NCBI RefSeq assembly: GCF_000092925.1
Contig: NC_014217.1
Coordinates: 1,798,001 to 1,862,000 of the forward strand
Origin: Ancylobacter novellus DSM 506
GTDB taxonomy: Bacteria; Pseudomonadota; Alphaproteobacteria; Rhizobiales; Xanthobacteraceae
Direction of reading: 5' to 3'
Length of the DNA stretch: 64,000 bases
Shown here: in pieces, positions 59,522 to 64,000 of the stretch
Layout: each line of letters starts with the position of its first letter
Position numbering within the stretch: the stretch's first letter is position 1
Position numbers and translations under genes: made by a program
The notes under the pieces: generated by a model
Databases searched by the model: none
What the model saw: the letters and a program-made list of their open reading frames with translations, nothing else
Told to the model about the DNA's origin: nothing

Positions 59522-60889
59522 TCAGCCGATGCCGAGCGCCTTCAGCTTGCGGTGCAGCGCCGAGCGCTCCATGCCGACGAACTCGGCGGTGCGCGAGATG
59601 TTGCCGCCGAAACGGCTGATCTGCGCCACCAGATATTCGCGCTCGAACACCTCGCGGGCGTCGCGCAGCGGCAGGCCCATCAGGTGCTCGCCGCCATTGC
59701 CGCTCGGCAGGCTCGGCACGAGCGAGCCGACATCGGGGGGTAGCATGTCCGCCGTCACCGCCGCCTCGGCGTCGCCCGCGGCGAGGATCAGGAGCCGCTC
59801 GATGTTGTTGCGCAGCTGGCGCACATTGCCCGGCCAGTCATGCGATTGCAGCACAGCGAGCGCGTCGTCGGCGATGCGCCGGCGGGCAAGGCCGGTGGCC
59901 TGCGAGATGTGCTCCAGGAAAAACTCGACCAGCTCCGGCACGTCCTCGCGCCGCTCGGCGAGCGGAGGCACGCGGATCGGCACCACGCCGAGGCGGTGGT
60001 AGAGGTCCTCGCGGAACCGGCCTTCCGCGATCTCCTTCTCGAGGTTGCGCGCGGTCGAGGAGATGATACGCACATCGACCGTGACGCGCGTCGAGCCGCC
60101 GACGCGCAGGAAGTTCTGGTCGACCAGCACGCGCAGGATGCGGTTCTGCGTCTCGCGCGGCATGTCGGCGATCTCGTCGATGAACAGCGTGCCGCCATGC
60201 GCCTCTTCCAGCGCGCCGACCTGCCGTCCCTGCCCGTCCGTCGCCTCGACGCCGAACAGCTCGATCTCCATACGCTCGGGCGTGATGGCCGCGGCGTTGA
60301 TCACCACGAACGGGCCGTTGGCGCGCGCCGAGGCGGCGTGGATCATGCGCGCCGTCAGCTCCTTGCCGGAGCCGGAGGGGCCGACGATCATGATACGGCT
60401 ATTGGTCGGTGCGACGCGCTCTATCGACTGGCGCAACTGGTTCATTACCGAGGAACGGCCGACGAGCTGCTGTGCCACCGGGGTGCGCTGCTTGAGGTCG
60501 CGCACCTCGCGCTTCAGCCGCAGCGTCTCCAGCGCGCGCTCGGCGACGAGGATGAGCCGGTCGGAGTTGAACGGCTTTTCGATGAAGTCGTAGGCGCCCT
60601 GCTTGATGGCGGCGACCGCGGTCTCGATGGTGCCATGGCCGGAGATCATCACCACCGGCACTTCCGGGTGGTTCTTCTTGATCAGCTCCAGCAATTGCAG
60701 GCCGTCGAGCTTGGAGCGCTCCAGCCAGATGTCGAGGAAGACGAGATGCGGGCGCCGCGACTCGATGGCGGCGAGCGCCTCGTCGCTGTCCTTGGCGGTG
60801 CGGGCGCCGTAGCCCTCGTCCTCCAATATGCCGGCCACCAGCCCGCGGATGTCGGCCTCGTCATCGACGATCAGAATGTCGGTCGCCAT
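59522..60889 (-). CDS. ntrX: Nitrogen-regulation response regulator NtrX
   Basis: A 455-residue response regulator. The receiver domain has acidic residues in VDDEADIRG and the phospho-Asp in VFLDIWLERSKLDG near residue 53. The AAA+ domain has Walker A GPSGSGKELTAR near 170 and Walker B GGTLFIDEIADMP near 232. The C-terminal Fis-type HTH ends in SRTAEFVGMERSALHRKLKALG. The GAFTGA loop that contacts sigma-54 is not visible; in its place is FGVEATDGQGRQVGALEEA, so activation by sigma-54 contact is doubtful. Partner of NtrY encoded just upstream. Confidence 0.94.
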   Translation of the reverse strand: MATDILIVDDEADIRGLVAGILEDEGYGARTAKDSDEALAAIESRRPHLVFLDIWLERSKLDGLQLLELIKKNHPEVPVVMISGHGTIETAVAAIKQGAYDFIEKPFNSDRLILVAERALETLRLKREVRDLKQRTPVAQQLVGRSSVMNQLRQSIERVAPTNSRIMIVGPSGSGKELTARMIHAASARANGPFVVINAAAITPERMEIELFGVEATDGQGRQVGALEEAHGGTLFIDEIADMPRETQNRILRVLVDQNFLRVGGSTRVTVDVRIISSTARNLEKEIAEGRFREDLYHRLGVVPIRVPPLAERREDVPELVEFFLEHISQATGLARRRIADDALAVLQSHDWPGNVRQLRNNIERLLILAAGDAEAAVTADMLPPDVGSLVPSLPSGNGGEHLMGLPLRDAREVFEREYLVAQISRFGGNISRTAEFVGMERSALHRKLKALGIG

Positions 60890-60901
60890 GAGCTGTTCTC
60901 C

Positions 60902-63163
60902 TTAGCCGGCCAGCCGGGCGGAGGCGGCATCGCCATCGCCGTCAGTATGGGCGGTCGGGCCGCCGTCGCGCGCAAAGCGCAGGCGTATCCACGCGCCGCG
61001 CCCGCCCGGCGCGTCGTCGAGCTCGATGCCGCCGCCATGCTCTTCCATGATCTTCCCCACAATCGCGAGACCGAGCCCGGTGCCTTTCTCGCGGGTTGTC
61101 ACATAAGGCTCCAGCAGCCGCGCCCGGTTCTCGGTGGGCAGCCCCTTGCCATTGTCGATGACGTCGATGGTCACCATCCGCTCGTCGGCATGGACGGCAA
61201 CCTTGATGCGCGGTGGCTCGTTCCGCTCCTCGGGCGGAACGGCGGCCAGCGCCTCGGTGGCGTTCTTGATGATGTTGGTCAGCGCCTGCGAGATCAGCCG
61301 GCGGTCGAAGCGGGCCACGACGGGATTCTGCGGCACATCGAACTCGATGGCGATGTCCGGATTGCCCACCCGCATGAGGAAGACCACCTGCCGCGCCGTC
61401 TCGCCGAGGTCCTGCGCCTCGGCCACGGGCTTGGGCATGCGGGCGAAGGAGGAGAACTCGTCCACCATGCGGCCGATGTCGCCGACCTGACGGATGATGG
61501 TCTCGGTGCACTGGTCGAAGACCTCGCGGTCCGCCTCGATCACCTTGCCGTAGCGCCGGCGCAGCCGCTCGGCGGAGAGTTGGATCGGCGTGAGCGGGTT
61601 CTTGATCTCATGGGCGATGCGCCGCGCCACGTCCGCCCAGGCGGATGAGCGCTGGGCGACGACGAGCTCGGTGATGTCGTCTAGCGTCACGACCCAGCCA
61701 TGCTCGGCCTCACGCGACTGTTCGGTGGTGACGCGCACCGCGATCACCCGGTCGCGGCCATCGCGGGTGAGCGTGGTGTTGCCCTGCACGCTGCGCTCGC
61801 CCGCCTCCATCGCCTGCGCCAGCAGCGAGGCGATTTCCGGAATCACCGCGCCGAGCTCGTCGCCGAGCACCTCGGCCTCGGTGACGCCGAGCAGCTTCTC
61901 GGCTGGGCGGTTGATGATGGAGATGCGCCCGAGCGAATCCACGCCGATTACGCCGGCGCCGACACCGGACAGCACCGCCTCGGTGAAGCGGCGGCGGCTA
62001 TCGATCTGGTCGCGCGCCTGCACCAGATCGTCGCGCTGGGTGCGCAGTTCCTGCGTCATCTTGTTGAAGGTCTCGGCGAGGCTCGACAGGTCGCCCTCGG
62101 CGCGGCGCACCGGCACCTCGACATAGAGGTTGCCGGCGGCGACGAGGTCGGCGGCGCCGATGAGGCGGCGGATCGGCGCCACCAGCCGATTAGCGAAATG
62201 GATGCCGAGCCACACCGCGCAGAGCAGCACGGTGAGCGAGATCACCGCATAGAGCACGGCGAAGGCCACCTGCACGCCAACCCGCTGCTGTTCGAGATTG
62301 CGGTAGTCGACGACGGCGGCCTGCGTCTCCTTGAGATAGTCGATCACCTTGGGGTCGACGGCGCGGGCGACGTAGAGATAGAGGTCGCCGAAATCCTTGA
62401 GCGGGATGACCGCGCCGACATAGTCGGCGTCCCCCGGCAGATAGATGAGCGGCTGCTCCTCGGTGGCGTCCTTGAGTGCGAGGTTCGGCGGCACCACGAA
62501 TTCGCGCCCGACCCGGATGGTGGCACGGTCAATGATCTGGAGATCGTGGTTGATGATCATCGCGGCGGGCAGCCCGCGCACCACCGCCTGCGCCGTCAGC
62601 GCCTGGCGGAAGCGGCTACGGTCCTGGTCCCACAGCGGCCGGATGCGCTGGAGGTCGCGCGCCATGCCGAGGACGTCGCCGCGGATCGAATAGGCATGCT
62701 CGCGCACATAGGTCTGGGCCACGGAGACGGCGTTGTCGACGATGGCCCGCGTGCGCACCGAGAACCAGCGGTCGAGGCCCTTGTCGAGCGTGATGCTGGC
62801 GAGTACCGCGACGAGGATCGCCGGCACCACCGCGACGATGCCGAACAGCGCGACGACGCGCACATGCAGCCGCGCCGCCGCCCTGCCCCGTTTCCGGGCC
62901 TTGACGATGCGCCAGACCTCGCGGCCGATGATGCCGACCAGCACCAGCGACATGAAGCCGTTGAGGCACAGGACGATGATGACCACGTCCTGCGAGGGCA
63001 CCAGTGGCGTGATGCCGATCAGGATGACGAAGCTCGCCAGCGCCATGAGCAGCGCCAGCAGCACCGCGAGCGGCGCCAGCCCCCACAGCGAGAAGCGGAA
63101 TCCCATCGCGCCGAGGTCCAGCGCGTCGTCCCTGTTCGGCCCGCGTGTCGAAGCGTCGCTCAT
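60902..63163 (-). CDS. ntrY: Nitrogen-regulation sensor histidine kinase NtrY
   Basis: A 753-residue membrane histidine kinase. It has three N-terminal TM segments within residues 25-140, a periplasmic sensor segment, a fourth TM near 285-310 (VAFAVLYAVISLTVLLCAVWLG), HAMP, PAS, and HisKA with phospho-His in HEIKNPLTPIQLSAERL near residue 526. HATPase follows with ALTNIIKNATEAL (N box), DNGKGLP and GTGLGLAIV. All catalytic boxes are present. It lies 12 bases from ntrX and follows ntrC. It senses nitrogen or redox state depending on species. Confidence 0.95.
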   Translation of the reverse strand: MSDASTRGPNRDDALDLGAMGFRFSLWGLAPLAVLLALLMALASFVILIGITPLVPSQDVVIIVLCLNGFMSLVLVGIIGREVWRIVKARKRGRAAARLHVRVVALFGIVAVVPAILVAVLASITLDKGLDRWFSVRTRAIVDNAVSVAQTYVREHAYSIRGDVLGMARDLQRIRPLWDQDRSRFRQALTAQAVVRGLPAAMIINHDLQIIDRATIRVGREFVVPPNLALKDATEEQPLIYLPGDADYVGAVIPLKDFGDLYLYVARAVDPKVIDYLKETQAAVVDYRNLEQQRVGVQVAFAVLYAVISLTVLLCAVWLGIHFANRLVAPIRRLIGAADLVAAGNLYVEVPVRRAEGDLSSLAETFNKMTQELRTQRDDLVQARDQIDSRRRFTEAVLSGVGAGVIGVDSLGRISIINRPAEKLLGVTEAEVLGDELGAVIPEIASLLAQAMEAGERSVQGNTTLTRDGRDRVIAVRVTTEQSREAEHGWVVTLDDITELVVAQRSSAWADVARRIAHEIKNPLTPIQLSAERLRRRYGKVIEADREVFDQCTETIIRQVGDIGRMVDEFSSFARMPKPVAEAQDLGETARQVVFLMRVGNPDIAIEFDVPQNPVVARFDRRLISQALTNIIKNATEALAAVPPEERNEPPRIKVAVHADERMVTIDVIDNGKGLPTENRARLLEPYVTTREKGTGLGLAIVGKIMEEHGGGIELDDAPGGRGAWIRLRFARDGGPTAHTDGDGDAASARLAG

Positions 63164-63287
63164 CGCTCACCAGTAGTGGCGGCCGAGAATCAGCGCGCCT
63201 CAGTGATGCAGTGATACGACACTGGTGCAAAAATGTGACATTGACGAACCGCCCCCGCCTTATTTCGCGGGGAACGGTCCCAATAAG
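63164..63287 (-). promoter_or_regulatory. ntrC-ntrY intergenic region with hairpin
   Basis: A 124-base gap. It contains a 6-bp stem CCCCGC (63253-63258) and GCGGGG (63267-63272) soon after the ntrC stop, which may attenuate or end the upstream transcript. AT-rich sequence follows, from which ntrY could have its own promoter. No confident promoter boxes. Confidence 0.4.
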
Positions 63288-64000
63288 TCACCGGCTGGTG
63301 CGGATTATCTGGATATCGAGGTCGCGGATCTTCTTGCGCAGCGTGTTGCGGTTGAGGCCCAGAAGCTCCGCGGCCTTGATCTGGTTGCCGCGCGTCGCCG
63401 CGAGCGCCGCGGAGAGCAGCGGATACTCCACATCCTTCAGGATGCGGTGATAGAGGCCGGGCGGCGGCAGGTTCTCACCGAAGCCGCCAAAATAGGTATT
63501 GAGGTGGCGCTCGACCGACGAGGACAGCGTCTCGTCCTGCCCGGTCTCCTCCGGCGCGTTGGTCGCGACCGGCGTCGACAGCTCCGCCTCGATGATCGAG
63601 CCGGTGATCACCTCCTGCGGATAGAGCGCGGCGAGGCGGCGGATCAGGTTCTCCAGCTCGCGCACGTTGCCGGGCCAGCGGTAGCGCTTCAGCCGGTCGA
63701 GCGCGGCGGCATCGATCTGCTTGCGCGGCAGCCCTTCCCGCTCGGCCTGGAGGAAGAAGTGGCGGGCGAGGTCCGGCACGTCCTCAGTGCGCTCGCGCAG
63801 CGGCGGCAGGCGCAGCGGCACGACGTTCAGGCGGAAGAACAGGTCCTCGCGGAACAGACCCTGCTGGATGAGGATGCGCAGGTCCTTGTTGGTGGCGGCG
63901 ACGATGCGCACGTCTGTCTTGATCGGGGTCCGCCCGCCGACCGTGGTGTACTCGCCCTGCTGGAGCACGCGCAGCAAGCGGGTCTGCGCCTCCATCGGCA
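63288..64000 (-). CDS. ntrC: Nitrogen-regulation response regulator NtrC (5' part outside window)
   Basis: C-terminal half (about 236 residues) of a sigma-54-dependent activator, open to the right edge. The visible part is the end of the AAA+ domain ([45 protein letters not shown]). It is followed by a linker and a Fis-type HTH ([25 protein letters not shown]). Its position before ntrY-ntrX and its ending in [11 protein letters not shown] identify it as NtrC. The receiver domain, Walker A and GAFTGA lie beyond the window. Confidence 0.93.
   Translation of the reverse strand, partial: PMEAQTRLLRVLQQGEYTTVGGRTPIKTDVRIVAATNKDLRILIQQGLFREDLFFRLNVVPLRLPPLRERTEDVPDLARHFFLQAEREGLPRKQIDAAALDRLKRYRWPGNVRELENLIRRLAALYPQEVITGSIIEAELSTPVATNAPEETGQDETLSSSVERHLNTYFGGFGENLPPPGLYHRILKDVEYPLLSAALAATRGNQIKAAELLGLNRNTLRKKIRDLDIQIIRTSR

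Noticed and set aside
63205..63245. Possible sigma-54 promoter (TGTCACA...TTGCA) upstream of ntrY
   Set aside because: The spacing between the -24 and -12 elements is one base short and the GG of the -24 element is GT.
1..64000. tRNA, rRNA, CRISPR arrays, insertion sequences, prophage genes
   Set aside because: None seen on reading; no transposase or integrase frames, no regularly spaced repeats and no cloverleaf-like sequence in the larger gaps.

Overview
The window is GC-rich, densely coded alphaproteobacterial chromosome. The right-hand 20 kb has the order ntrC-ntrY-ntrX-trkA-trkH-dat-hfq-hflX-mazG plus rlpA-dac-tmk-holB-metG-tatD, which is typical of Hyphomicrobiales (Rhizobiales). The base composition, the transporter-rich catabolic genes and short palindromic intergenic repeats fit a Xanthobacteraceae-like soil or plant-associated bacterium. 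The family assignment is inference.

Layout. (1) 1-12.1 kb: two catabolic blocks, all on the minus strand. One is a GntR regulator, an enolase-superfamily enzyme and a TctABC tripartite transporter (tctA runs off the left edge). The other is a GntR regulator, a beta-hydroxyacid dehydrogenase, a polar amino-acid-type ABC importer, an RpiB-like isomerase, a ribokinase and a type-2 malate/lactate-like dehydrogenase. (2) 12.3-14.9 kb: a LysR regulator divergent from a DUF1127 protein and a cytokinin-dehydrogenase-like flavoprotein. (3) 14.9-44.5 kb: a group-2-type (ABC-dependent) capsule or K-antigen locus resembling rhizobial rkp regions. It has an export machine (OPX lipoprotein, KpsE-, KpsM- and KpsT-like proteins), an LtaS-like membrane enzyme, glycosyltransferases, a KpsS-like protein, ManC and two pyruvyltransferase genes, one internally duplicated. 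Inside it lie a 2436-residue reducing polyketide synthase, an alpha-oxoamine synthase and a short-chain dehydrogenase. (4) 44.6-64 kb: housekeeping genes, namely an HdeA-like protein, cell-wall genes, tmk-holB-metG-tatD, mazG, hflX-hfq, a D-amino-acid aminotransferase, TrkHA, and NtrX/NtrY/NtrC (ntrC runs off the right edge).

How the genes work together. The most interesting system is the capsule locus. The polyketide synthase ends in an acyl carrier protein with no thioesterase. The next gene, overlapping by 4 bases, is a PLP enzyme of the family that joins an acyl thioester to an amino acid with loss of CO2. A short-chain dehydrogenase able to reduce the resulting ketone is in the divergent operon. 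This is the logic of sphingoid-base and fumonisin assembly, and I infer that the locus makes an unusual amino-lipid, perhaps the capsule's membrane anchor or an acyl decoration. Transcription of the capsule genes starts from AT-rich islands (about 17.3-17.5, 20.8-21.0, 35.1-35.8 and 40.2-40.4 kb) that stand out from the GC-rich surroundings and are the obvious regulatory points.
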